NCBI GenBank assembly: GCA_029204225.1 | Contig: CM055096.1 | Span: forward strand, 4,062,014 to 4,126,013 | DNA length: 64,000 nucleotides | Direction: 5' to 3' | Origin: Diphasiastrum complanatum | Lineage: Eukaryota > Streptophyta > Lycopodiopsida > Lycopodiales > Lycopodiaceae | Part shown: in pieces, positions 9,976-20,806 of the stretch | How positions within the stretch are numbered: position 1 is the stretch's first letter | Layout: every line of letters begins with the position of its first letter | Translations under genes and position numbers: made by a program | The notes under the pieces: generated by a model | What the model was told of the DNA's origin: nothing | Databases searched by the model: none | Seen by the model: only the letters and a program-made list of their open reading frames with translations

Positions 9976-10836
9976 TGTGAAAGTACAGCAAAAAGGACCA
10001 AGAATGGATCCAAATCAGATCCATAAGTGTGATTGGGTGTTAGATTAGATTGATCTACCAATCTACACAAGATTAGATAGCACTAGATCAAATCTACATC
10101 AATAAATCTAACAAGAACAATCAAATATGATCAAAACTTGTACTTCCTGGTTTCACATGGGTGAATACCTGTCAGAGTACGGACTACCAGCAAATAATGA
10201 AGTACACTAAGCTTAGAAACCATTAGAAGCATAAAATCACAAGACAAATGGAGAGATTACTCAAGAAATGCACCAAAACCAAGATTTAGCTTTCTTGTCA
10301 ATTATGGCCAAATGAGCCACCATATATACACAAGAGCTGATGCTTACTCAACTGATTTGGCACAAGTGAGAGTGCCTACTCATCAAAGGATCCACCAATA
10401 ATCATCAATATGGCACATGGACCAAGTTTCCTAACTTATAGCCACCTCCCTTGATTTTAGGCAATTTTCCTAATTTATAGGGACTTGCACAAATATCTAC
10501 TACAAGTTGGATCTCACCTACTACTGATGTTTTCACACATATGAGCAGTCCTTGGCACGTGTGAGATCACTCCTATCCATGTGAAATAGCTTTTCCTACC
10601 AATAACATGATGCCAAGTGGCATATAGCTAGAAAACTAGATTTTGGCCATTTTAGCCGCTAGATCTCAAATGAAATGGTATGTACAACCTATATGACTCA
10701 TCTAAATGATAAATGCATTTATTTCACACGTAAGAACAGGCTCCACACATGTCTAATGATGATATGTACTAGTCATAATGGTATTTACAAGATTTGATCA
10801 AGTTAGCTTTTGCTAATTTTAACACATAGTCCTACA
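9976..10836 (-). repeat. copia 5' LTR, about 861 bp
   Basis: The ends are TGTGAAAG and CCTACA on the plus strand, so TG...CA on both readings, with the primer site alongside. A minus-strand TATA-like GTGTATATATGG lies near 10320-10331. Palindromic CACACATATG, GGCACGTGTG, CACACGTAAG and CACACATGTC words at 10533-10563 and 10724-10753 form two close pairs in the presumed U3. Confidence 0.8.
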
Positions 10837-12254
10837 CTGTCCATGAGAGCAAAAGAGTGGCTCGTGACCTTTGAGTCTTCCTTGTTATGAGTAAGGGCTC
10901 CATGCTATTTTTCAATACTATGATATTATACAACCTTAGTGAACTCTGTAACTACCCATATATGTCTAACCCCTAGTCAAGGAACCATTGCAAGTAACTA
11001 GTGTAAATTTGGCAGCATTGTTTTGTTGTTGTTGTAGCTCTCTAGCACACTAAGTCTATAATCCACATTGCCCTAATAGTCATTCGTTCTTCAATTTTTT
11101 TGGTGCCCTTTCTTCAATTTTTTTGGTGCCCTTCCCTAGCTCGATTTAATACAATGAACAAGGCCTTTACTTTAATTGGACATGCACAAAGTGCTCTTGT
11201 ACACATACAATCCTTTTTTTATGAGATCCTTTTCATAACTCTAGCATGAATACCACTACAAACCAAATCCTATATGAGTTAAATCTATGACTAAACAATT
11301 AATGCATAATGTCATTACAAGGAATTTTAGTTCCCATTTTTTTTTGGAATCATGAATATAAATGTGATTCTAATGTGCAACAACATCATGATTATGTGAC
11401 GTGTAGAGCCCTTTTACAGACATTGAAAAACTATTAATTAACTTTGTTTAGAGGTCTATTTTAATTGTATTGAAGACCCTCTTTTGTTATTATTCAAGGG
11501 CCCAAGTTAGAGCCCTAAACATTTGAGATGATTAATATCAATAGGGGCAAACCCATTCCTCAAGGCCCTCCAATTACGAGTATCACTTGAAGGGACATGA
11601 CTTGCACCCTTTGGAGGCCCATGCCTTTTGTTGATCGACACCCCTCTTTTTGGAGGTTGTCTCCCTTCCTTTGTAAATGATTTTTTCTTTATTGAATATG
11701 CAACCATCTTTCTCTCCCTCTCTTATGTGTGTTTTCCTCTCCTCCTCTATCATGGATTGAATGCTTCTCTCTATGCCTTATACGTTGCAAGAATATGATC
11801 CAAAAATAATAATTCCACGTCGTAATTAGATTTATGATGATGTAATTCTCATTTGGCTCAGTTGGTTAGCTTGACATCCAAAGTTTCTTTGGTCTCAGGT
11901 TCGAGCCTCCCCTTGGAAACCAAGAAGCATTATTATATAAGCAAAGCTACTAGAAGAAATTATAATTCCCACTTTTTGTTTGAACTATGAAAATAAAAGT
12001 GTTCCCAACTCAATCATGAACTAGCATTAGAAGGTGTGTTGGTGAGGATTTTATTTCCTCTACGTAATGGATACCTGTTGCATATTATGCCCATTTTCAA
12101 ATAAATCAAAAGGTAAAAAATGCATGCGTTTTTTTCAAAGGCAGATTTTGCTTTTTCTTTTTCTGCCTGTCTGTGCCCGTCCGTACGGATCCCGTATTAG
12201 CTGCCACGTGGCACATTTGTATTGGTCAGTAATTTCAAGTATCCATTATGCAAT
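10837..12254. other. low-copy AT-rich DNA without a recognised gene
   Basis: No coding exon is recognised here. A short direct duplication (TTCTTCAATTTTTTTGGTGC) occurs at about 11089-11130. The only structured feature is the tRNA-like head at 11848-11930. Confidence 0.5.
11848..11930 (+). repeat. tRNA-derived SINE-like head (pol III A and B boxes)
   Basis: TGGCTCAGTTGG at 11854-11865 fits the A box, and GGTTCGAGCCTCC from 11898 fits the B box, with starts 44 nt apart as in tRNA genes. The arms do not fold into a full cloverleaf by eye and no CCA-type acceptor pair is visible, so a SINE head or tRNA relic is more likely than a working tRNA. The downstream end is not defined. Confidence 0.55.
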
Positions 12255-12379
12255 GGAAGGAGCCGGGTAGAAGCCATTCTACCCGGTAAGGAAAAAATTT
12301 GGGCAAGGCCCGGAGGGGCCGAGCCTAAATTTTTTTGGAAAGCCGAACCGGGCAAAATGGCCTTTGCCCGGCTCCTTCC
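12255..12379. mobile_element. foldback MITE with nested hairpins
   Basis: The element is 125 bp with 32-bp terminal inverted repeats (12255-12286 and 12348-12379; about five mismatches) that start GGAAGGAGCCGGG. Each arm is itself a hairpin (GGGTAG...CTACCC on the left, GGGCAA...TTGCCC on the right). The centre also contains inverted AAATTTGGGC/GCCTAAATTT. There is no coding capacity. The flanks are AT-rich and I cannot fix the target duplication. The superfamily is unknown. Confidence 0.75.
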
Positions 12380-12984
12380 ATAATACTTAATACCATGAGC
12401 TGGACTGCCATCTTTTGCCCAAAATGATGACATACCAAATTTCCAAAGCAATATCACTTTTGTTGGTCTCTTGAGCATACAAGATTCAATGCTATGATTA
12501 ATCTTGATTGATGAACTTCATAAATTTGGTTTGAAGTTTTCTGCCATAAATTGAGGCCGGGCTTTGATGCTCTACTTACCACCCAGCAATACAAGATAAA
12601 AAAATAACAGGGTTGAGTGGCTGATTGGAACTGGCAGTAGATAATACAATACAAGCATATCTGTGGCTATTGATCATATGCTATATTCCCTACAGAACTG
12701 AGCTGTGCTGATTACCAACAAAAGATTATTAGCTTACAATACAAATTCTTGAAACGAAAATCAACTAGTCAGTGATCAAATTGTTAAGTGACTAGATAGA
12801 TGCAAACAAATGGGAAAGATCTCTAGTAAGTTTGGCGTACTCAGATGAAAGCTAGTTGTTGAGCAAGGCTACTCGCACTGCAGTAGTAACTTTGTATTCA
12901 CATACGATCTGACATGAACCTACTATGGCTCTTTTGCTGCGTGGCTGTTTCAGATATTGAGTATGCATGGTAATTTCTGAACTA
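12380..12984. other. intergenic, no feature recognised
   Basis: AT-rich sequence downstream of the minus-strand small gene. Short open frames show no family motif. Confidence 0.5.
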
Positions 12985-13185
12985 TGCAGGATGTCAAAAG
13001 CTATTACCATTTTCGCCTAAACCCAGATGTTTGATCGGCTTACTTTCTGAACATGATCCATCAGGATGCAAAGAGCTACTAGTATTTTCAGCTAACAGCA
13101 GCAGATTGAAGACGGCCCATCAAGGTGCAAAGAGCTAGTAGTGTTGTCAGCTAATAGCAGATGCTTGATCATATCAACTAATCCA
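12985..13185. repeat. about 63-bp tandem repeat, three degenerate copies
   Basis: The phrase CCATCAGGATGCAAAGAGCT, then TTTTCAGCTAACAGCAG, recurs with changes near 12990, 13049 and 13115. The array ends at the stop codon of the small minus-strand gene, so it probably lies in its 3' UTR. Confidence 0.65.
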
Positions 13186-13566
13186 TCAGGTGTTTTGCTT
13201 TGCAAGCTTTCGTAGTGGCCCACCCTCCCTAAACCCCTTCCCTTTCTGGCTCAGTGTTTCTGGATCATCTATCTCATATAGGTGTACTGTCCTCTTTTTC
13301 TTATCCACCAGGACATCAGGTGCCACTGTCAGCTCGCGGTATGCTGTGACAAGGCCCAGCCCAACTGCAGTGCCCACCATGAACAACAATGGAGCTACCG
13401 CCACCATGCCAGGTGACAAAAATCTGCATTCACAAAACAAACAGCTTCTGTTACATACAAATTCCACACAATCAATGATCCTAATCTAACTACAATAGAA
13501 GAACTAGTGAGCTAAAGCCTGGCACCTTCTTTGTGACTTTTGAGACGACCCAGTTGCTGCTGACAT
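13186..13566 (-). CDS. small single-pass membrane protein, 92 aa, two exons
   Basis: Exon 1 runs 13566-13526 (ATG, 41 nt) and exon 2 runs 13423-13186 (238 nt, TGA). The 102-bp intron has a GT donor after AAG and a ...GTGAATGCAG acceptor, and the join keeps the frame through RRFLSPG. Residues ~20-41 (MVAVAPLLFMVGTAVGLGLV) form one hydrophobic segment; a basic, hydrophilic tail ends REGGPLRKLAKQNT. A CTGCAG acceptor-like site lies just upstream of the ATG, suggesting a leader intron. A longer in-frame start (MFSTKLYRT) would add a basic, possibly organelle-targeting N-terminus. The family is not recognised. Confidence 0.65.
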
Positions 13567-13776
13567 ATTCTTCTGCTGCAGTAGCAGAGGTAATTTGCTT
13601 TGCTGCACTGGCTGGTGCAATTTCTGGACTACCACAGTTCGGTACAGTTTAGTGGAAAACATGGTGCTTGCTGTGTTCTCGCACAAATATTGGGTTTTGA
13701 GAATAAGATTATGCCAAGGAAAAGGTATGAATTTGCTGAATGCTATAAAATTCCTCAAGCCTAGCCCTTTGATTGT

Positions 13777-14767
<991 letters not shown>

Positions 14768-14770
14768 CAA

Positions 14771-15096
14771 GAAGATAATAGGAAAAGAGAAGACCACATA
14801 GAGATCGATTTTTTCTTTCGGCAACCCCATTTTGTGATGGGGAATAAGCACAAGAAAATTCTCTCTTGATCCCTTCAACCTCACAGTAATCTTGGAACTT
14901 ATTGAAGATGTATTCACCTCCTCCATCACATCTCAAAAAAAAAAACTATTTCTCAAAACTAGGAAGTGTTTAAACACCATAGCTTTAGAAGAAAGAAGGT
15001 ACAACCAAGTATATCTTGTAAAATCATCAATGAAGGTAACAAAACAAGTAGCACCACCAATACTTTTTGAGGAAGAAACGTGAACATCCGAATGTA
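14771..15096 (-). pseudogene. copia integrase core, truncated by microsatellite
   Basis: The minus strand reads GGATCFVTFIDDFTRYTWLY (first catalytic Asp region), then CDGGGEYIF (second Asp) and SPSQNGVAERKNRSL (catalytic Glu). All three acidic positions are present. A short oligo-A/T run near 14938 shifts the frame between the first and second Asp. The rest of integrase and RT are missing beyond the (GA)n array. Confidence 0.9.
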
Positions 15097-15348
15097 TTAA
15101 GCCTTATCATTCTTGATCATAGAAAGCATAGATTTGAAGTTGGGATGTCTCAACCTCCTATGCCATAACTCCTCCTTAGACATAAAAGCAATTTTACAAA
15201 AAATTGCATTTTCATAAGGATTTAACTTGAAAATGCCACCATATCTAGATCCATGAGCTAGGATCTCATCACCTTTCTTAATAATGCAAGTATTGACATT
15301 GAATTTTACATCACAACCACAATCAAGCAACTTTCCAACACTTATCAA
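15097..15348 (-). pseudogene. copia GAG-pre-integrase domain
   Basis: The frame reads LLDCGCDVKF, then IIKKGDEILAHGSR, then ELWHRRLRHPNFKSM, the histidine-containing pre-integrase zinc region. It continues between the protease and the integrase core in the normal copia order. Confidence 0.85.
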
Positions 15349-16060
15349 GTTCTTTGTAAGCTTAGGAACAAAAAAAACATTTGAAAGTGGTAGAACTTTA
15401 GAAGAAGCAAGTTTAGAGGAATATTGCCAATTCCTTCAATAGAGCACTCATGATCATTTGCTGTATAAATAGATCTTTTAAGTCCTTCATAAGGTACAAT
15501 GGAGTCAAAAGACTTCTTAGAACAACACATATGTGATGAAGCACCATTGTCGATGTACCATGCTCCACCCTTATCAAAGGGTGTTGAAGAAAAGCTTGAC
15601 ACCATGAGGGATCCTTCTCCATCACTTGCAATAAAGTCTTCTTCTTTCTCATTAGAGAGATTTGCTTGTTTGAGTTGATTTTTCTTATGTAGAAACCCAA
15701 AGAGATATCTTCCATAAGAATGAATGAGAAGAATGAGATATATGGGTTCCTCCCACACTTGGCAATTAGAGGCATAGTGCCCCTTTTTGCCACAAAAAAA
15801 ACACTTGACTTTCTTCTTCTTGGTCTTGGAAGGAGAAGGATGAGTTGAGTCATTCTCTTCTCCATCTTTGTTCTTGTCCTTTGCTTTGTCTTTGATGAAG
15901 GCTTGAGAAAATTGATTCTTGCTCCTCCCTTTGTGCTTGTCCTTGACAACAAGAGCTTTGTCTTTGTCCATATGCTCGAGTTTGCTCATCCTTGAAAGTT
16001 TTATTAGAGGAACTCTGAATCCAAAAAAGACCATTCAAGTATACAATGTGATTAAGATAC
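15345..16060 (-). pseudogene. copia gag C-terminus, zinc knuckle and protease
   Basis: A Lys/Asp-rich linker leads to CFFCGKKGHYASNC, a perfect CX2CX4HX4C knuckle (near 15770-15812). WYIDNGASSHMC, the copia aspartic protease site (usually D-S/T-G, here D-N-G), follows near 15525-15560. The knuckle is followed by about 26 residues (VWEEPIYLILLIHSYGRYLF onward) that the sister gag at 19.4-19.6 kb lacks. A frameshift near 15400 separates it from the pre-integrase. Confidence 0.9.
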
Positions 16061-16079
16061 ATCTCGTGTTCTAGAGACT

Positions 16080-16595
16080 ATGGCATTGTTTATAGAGGAT
16101 CATCTTCTAACTTGTTTGGATTTTCAGATTCGAACTTTGTAGGAGATCATATGGATAGAATATCCATAAGTGCCCATGCCATTTTTATAGGTGATGGAGC
16201 TATCTCATGGATGTCAAAGAAACAAGCAACAATCTCTCTATCATCAACCGAAGCCGAGTACAAAGTCTTGACTTCATGCGATGCTATGGATCAAAAGGAT
16301 GATAATGGATCTTAACTTGCTGGATTTTCAGAAGTGTCCAATCATCTTTTGCGATAACCTTTCAGCTCATAGCTTGGCAAGTAATCATATCTTTCATGCA
16401 AGGAGCAAACATATTAAAATAATTTACATTTTGTGAGAGAACAAGTCATGGAAATGGAGGTGGAGCTTCAACATGTCTCATCAAGGGAGTGTGTTTCTGA
16501 TATCTTTACCAACGAATTAGGAAAGGACTTGTTTATGAAACATAGAACTCAACTTGGAATATTATCTAAATCTATGCTACTAGTTGAAGAGGGAG
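16080..16595 (+). pseudogene. copia RNase H end with polypurine tract
   Basis: The plus-strand frame reads GFSDSNFVGDHMDRISISA, GAISWMSKKQATISLSSTEAEYK, then in shifted frames PIIFCDNLSAHSLASN and HARSKHIKI. GAAGAGGGAG at 16586-16595 is the polypurine tract, directly before a TGTGAAAA LTR start. RT is absent upstream: the sequence begins at the junction with the minus-strand copia at about 16060. Confidence 0.85.
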
Positions 16596-18504
16596 TGTGA
16601 AAAATTGTTAACAAGTTAAAGATTTTTCATGTTGAGTTTATTTGGCAATTTTGAGGCCAATATGCATTCTAAACTTAGAGATAGACTTTACAAAGTTAAT
16701 AAGGCCTAAGAATAGTGAATTTACTATCTTTGGCAACTTAGGCATGTTGATAAGGTCGCAGATAGACCTATTGTAATTGGCTAATTCATGTGCATTGAAT
16801 CTAATCATTTTAGACCTAGGGTTTGGAAGAGATTTAGAACCTTCCATAAGTTGATAAGCTTGAGCAAGAGCATCCAAATAAGGCACATGGCTGTTATAAA
16901 TAGGCTACAAGCATGGGAGCATTTCATCTCTCTCATTCTTTTCTCATTCATTCATATGGAAGATATCTCTTTGGGTTCTACATCTATTTTTGCATTTTGG
17001 TGATAATATAGTGGATTCTTGTGTATAGAATGCTATTTTTCTTATATGTATGAGTTCCCACGTGTGAAAACTATTGTTGTATGGCCGTTATATGGACTAA
17101 AATAATAAACTAACTTACGTAAGTGATTTTGACAAGGTCATATTGAGTTTACATCTTCTATATGTAGTAGATGCAATATTTCTACATTGTTAAAGATGCT
17201 AGATGTGCTTTCCGTTTTGGCCAAAGATCAAAGGGCATAATTAGATCTTTGTGATCTAATTTTTTTCACAATGACATGGTGCCATGGAAGATCTCACAGG
17301 TTCACTTGGAGGGATATTGGCATGCCACATCATGTAAGAGACTTGATGGTGGCTTTGGAGTTCACATCTTAGTGTATTCTCGATAATGGTGTGGAATCGG
17401 TCACATGAGCAACTTTGGAGATAGCTTTGGGAAATACAGAAAGGGCACTATAATGTAGATGCTTAGATCTTTGTGATCGGTGATGGCATTGTGATACTTG
17501 GTAGAGATTGGACTGTAGGACGACAAGGTATACATAATTCAAGGAGCAGCTAATTTTGGATTGGAATTGATGTGAACTTGTAAAAGCCATCTATCTTTCC
17601 AAAAACCTCATTGCACACTTGTAAATGATTAGGCCAAAATTTTGAGTTGGATTAGCTCATGGTAGTGTAGGCTAATTACACTTGGCTTGATGCTAGAGGA
17701 TTAGTGACATAACACCTCTTGATTTCATTTGTCAATTTGGACAAATCATAATGTGAGGTGCACCAAAATGGTCCAATCATTGTAAGAGGTGGCATGTAGG
17801 TGGTCCAATCAAAGTAAGAGGTGATGTTTTAGAGGTCCAATCATTTTGCACCATTTCCCATGGATCTCGCGCTACCATGAGTGAGAATGAGATTGAGTTC
17901 ACACTTTGTAGTGAGATTGAGATGTAGCAAGCTCCAACACTTAGAATAATTTTTATATTCTCTCTCTAATCGAGAGCAAGCCAGTTTGATACTTGGTTTT
18001 TTTTCATCCAAATTTGTCTCTCATTAGGTGTGATGAATGGCTTGTGATAGATGCACGTGTAGAGTGCTCTTGCCTTAGATTTTTGAGCTAGTATGCTTAC
18101 ATCTCATGCAAGGTAGATCTATGTGCAATCACACACATCTTAGGAGATCATTCACATTGTTTGAGAATAGAGGTGGGTAGGGAACCCAACCTGGTTGGAC
18201 ACATCAAGTTTGACTCACATATAGCTTGTTTGATTTAAAAAACTCATGTTTTTGCTTGCCAATCTTGACTAGGTCAGGTGTGATTTTGAGTCCATAGCCA
18301 CATATTTTCATTAAAATTAATCAAGTATATTTGTGTCTTTTGTTGTATCTTTTAGTGCTCTACATGTGCTTAGAAGAAAGTAGATCAAAATCTTGTGTGT
18401 TGCTCATCTTTGAAGTGAATCTAGATCTAGATTGAGAGATATTGTCATAGCTATTGAGATTGTACTCTCAAACTTGTTGCAAGATCATTGGTTTTGGTTG
18501 GACA
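16596..18504 (+). repeat. long copia LTR, about 1.9 kb
   Basis: The left edge follows the polypurine tract. The right edge (GGACA, 18504) is followed by a primer-site-like TATTATCAGATCC. TATAAATAG at 16895-16903 is a good TATA box, which would put the start of transcription near 16925-16930. CCCACGTGTG lies at 17058-17066. About 17755-17850 holds three GGTCCAATCA...AAGAGGTG sub-repeats of 35-40 bp. The length is large for copia and may include a nested insertion. Confidence 0.6.
16895..16903 (+). promoter_or_regulatory. TATA box of the copia LTR
   Basis: TATAAATAG stands in an otherwise mixed context within the LTR. Sequence about 30 bp downstream reappears inside the gag of the neighbouring copia. 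Confidence 0.5.
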
Positions 18505-18505
18505 C

Positions 18506-18518
18506 TATTATCAGATCC
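18506..18518 (+). other. degenerate initiator-Met primer-binding site
   Basis: TATTATCAGATCC matches TGGTATCAGAGCC at 10 of 13 positions and lies one base after the LTR end. gag follows 226 bp downstream. Confidence 0.55.
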
Positions 18519-18743
18519 TTTTTTGAGAAAGAAGCAACATTTGTACTTGTTTTCTAGATCCATTTCAAGTGAATTTCTCAAGTGATTTATTTTGATTCTC
18601 CAAGATGTGATGGATATTGTACTTGGACTTGAGGAGGAGCCTCAAGTGCTTCAAGAAGTCCAAAGGTACAAGAAAAGAGAAAGAATTGCCCTTCACTACA
18701 TCAAGATGATTATATCTAATGAAGTGTTGAGAGAGATTAGTAG

Positions 18744-19046
18744 TTGAACCTCGGCCAAGGAGGAAAAGCCATTTATGAGGTCAAGAACACTTCTAGATTG
18801 CTCACTCTTAGGAATCAAATCTTACGAAGCTATCAAAATAGTGATGAGAGTGCCTCAAAATTTGTCATGAGAGTAAAGGATCTTTATAGAGAGCTTGCAT
18901 GCATAGGAGATCACCTTAATCAAAATGAGTTAGTCCAAGTCATCCTTAATGGATTGAAAGATGAGTTTGACAATATTGTACAATCCTATGCAATCAAGGA
19001 GGAGCTTCAAAGTTTGGAGGCAGTCCTTCCTTTTTCTTGCCCATAG
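18744..19046 (+). pseudogene. copia gag fragment
   Basis: The sequence reads KNTSRLLTLRNQILRSYQ, then FVMRVKDLYRELACIGD, then NELVQVILNGLKDEFDNIV, the UBN2-type copia Gag core, closely parallel to the gag at 20.8-21.5 kb. The N-terminal part is missing (sequence from about 18640 is partly related), and the frame ends abruptly after SLEAVLP, where a minus-strand segment begins. Confidence 0.85.
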
Positions 19047-19405
19047 AAGAGATGAAATCTGTAGAATAGGTGACAAAAATAAGGGTAATAGATGGCCTTA
19101 CTGGAGGAGGTAGATGAGGAGAAAGAAAACCATCTGAAGAATCCAAATCACTCTCAGAATAAGATGAGTCCTCAGAAGAAGGTGAGGTAAGAACAATCAT
19201 GAGTCGCTTGGCAAGGATGTTGCGAGGGGACATGGGCTTTCATGAACCTGCTTTTACAAGTTTCTCCTACTTTCTCTTCCTTTCGGAGGTAGTTGGAATA
19301 TTGGTCCTATCAAGAGGAAGGTCTCGAGAGGTCATAGCATTATCAAGATGTAAAGAAGAATAACGCTCCTTAAGATATTCAAAGTGACAAAATCTTTGGG
19401 CATCA
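19047..19405 (-). other. unassigned minus-strand segment with acidic serine-rich frame
   Basis: The frame 19233-18994 includes SSEDSSYSESDLDSSDG followed by prolines, and may continue upstream (RFCHFEYLKERYS near 19390). It resembles no domain I know. It lies between two gag fragments of opposite orientation and may be part of a transposon polyprotein. Confidence 0.3.
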
Positions 19406-19408
19406 CAG

Positions 19409-19896
19409 TTATCCACTTCCCGTGAACAACAAGAAAAACAGAATCCTCAAAAAATTGAGAAAGGTAGTCCTCAGTAGCACCTTGCAAGGCCAACATTGCA
19501 ATGGTAGCGAATAGGAAGAAAAATTAGACATCATAAGTGAATCCTCTCTATCACACTCTTTTTCATTAGTGAGGTTAGCTTTCTTGAATTGAATTTTCTT
19601 TTTGAAACAATTAGAGGCATAGTGGCCTTTCTTTCCACAAAAGAAAAGCACTTGATCTTCTTACTCTTCTCATTCAATGTTGAAGCTTGAGATGAATGGT
19701 CTTGATCTCCATCCTTGGCTTCGTCTTTGTCCTTGTCCTTCTTGAAATGTTGTTGTTGTTCTTTGCTACTCCTCTTTGACTTGTCCTTGGTGAATAAAGC
19801 TTTGTTCTCTCCACCATCTTTCAATGAGAGCTTGTTCTCTTGCCTACATTCTTTAGCAATATCGTTGTAGTAGAGCGAGGTAGGGATTCGATCCAA
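19409..19896 (-). pseudogene. copia gag C-terminus with zinc knuckle
   Basis: A Lys/Asp-rich stretch ending KKIKCF is followed, after a one-base frame change, by FFCGKKGHYASNC (a CX2CX4HX4C knuckle near 19610-19655). KKIQFKKANLTNEKE and SLMMSNFSS follow. It is the same family as the gag at 15.3-16.0 kb but without that copy's inserted segment. The protease is missing. Confidence 0.85.
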
Positions 19897-20806
19897 TGGG
19901 AAATGTGTGATCTAAAGGCAAATCTATGTCTCTACGAACGAGAGAGTGACATTTTGTTAGGCTGCCTCCATGCTGCCCTCTTTCGAAGGACTGAAACTAT
20001 CAACAGATCCTAGAAAATGCAAGGGAAACTAAATTAATCTACTCTACTTTATCATGGCTATTTTTGGGTGCCGTACCTTCATGGTTGTTTGTCTCCCCAT
20101 TGTTACATACCTATGTAATCAACAATACTCCAGTGACGCCTATGTGCCCATTTAGTATCTGGGGGGCCAAATGGTGTGCCACCCTTGCATAAGGGTTGGT
20201 GCCTTTGGATTAAAATACTTGAGTCCTTGGATAAGGGCACGGAGGCGTCTATGCCTTGGATGGAGGTATGGAACCTTGTGAGGTGTTAGGAGGACACCAT
20301 GGGTATTGGTCATTTTCCTAAACCTTGGGCCTCAGCTTGAGCCATGTTCACATAATTGACCTTGGGCCAAAGTTTGCCATCACATATGGGCCATTGGGAC
20401 CTAGAGGAGGGCACACCTACTATGGACCCTTGATGTCTCCAAAGCATCCAAGAATTGGTAATTCAAGAAACATGAGCTATGGAAGAAGTCTCTTGACCTT
20501 CCACTAGCTTATGAGGATCTTGACCTTTCCTTTGCCTCCCCTCTTCTCATTGGCTAGGAAGCACACTCTCTAGTGCTTTGAAGGGTGTCTTTTTCAATCT
20601 ATAAGAGAGGGTGAGGGTGCCCACCAATTCAAGCTAGTTTCTATTTTTGTCATTTCAAATAGATTTGATTAGCTCAAGATCAAGTAGGATCTTTTTGAGA
20701 CGTCAAGGTTTGAGCTTTCTCAAGTCCCTAGGTAGTGGGATAACTATATTTTCAATCATTTCTATTTTGCATCCATTTTTGTGATCAAGCTTGTGATTAG
20801 AGAGAG
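19897..20806 (+). repeat. probable copia LTR/leader upstream of gag
   Basis: No coding sequence is seen. TCTATAAGAGAGGG near 20599 is TATA-like, and the gag ATG follows 208 bp later. The primer site is not clear. The left edge is undefined. Confidence 0.4.

Larger units (their letters stand above)
6086..10836 (-). mobile_element. copia-type, apparently non-autonomous LTR element with partial LTR pair
   Basis: Two direct copies of a 235-bp sequence lie at 6086-6320 and 9976-10210, with about six mismatches by eye. The upper copy extends to 10836 as a full LTR (TG...CA ends) next to an initiator-Met primer site, so the element runs on the minus strand. The lower, 3' LTR keeps only its terminal 235 bp, so a deletion has joined the internal region to mid-LTR. 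The 3.6-kb interior has no recognisable integrase core or YVDD, only Cys-rich and linker-like ORFs. Confidence 0.8.

Noticed and set aside
11848-11930. Functional tRNA gene
   Set aside because: A and B boxes are present but the acceptor and anticodon stems do not pair by eye.
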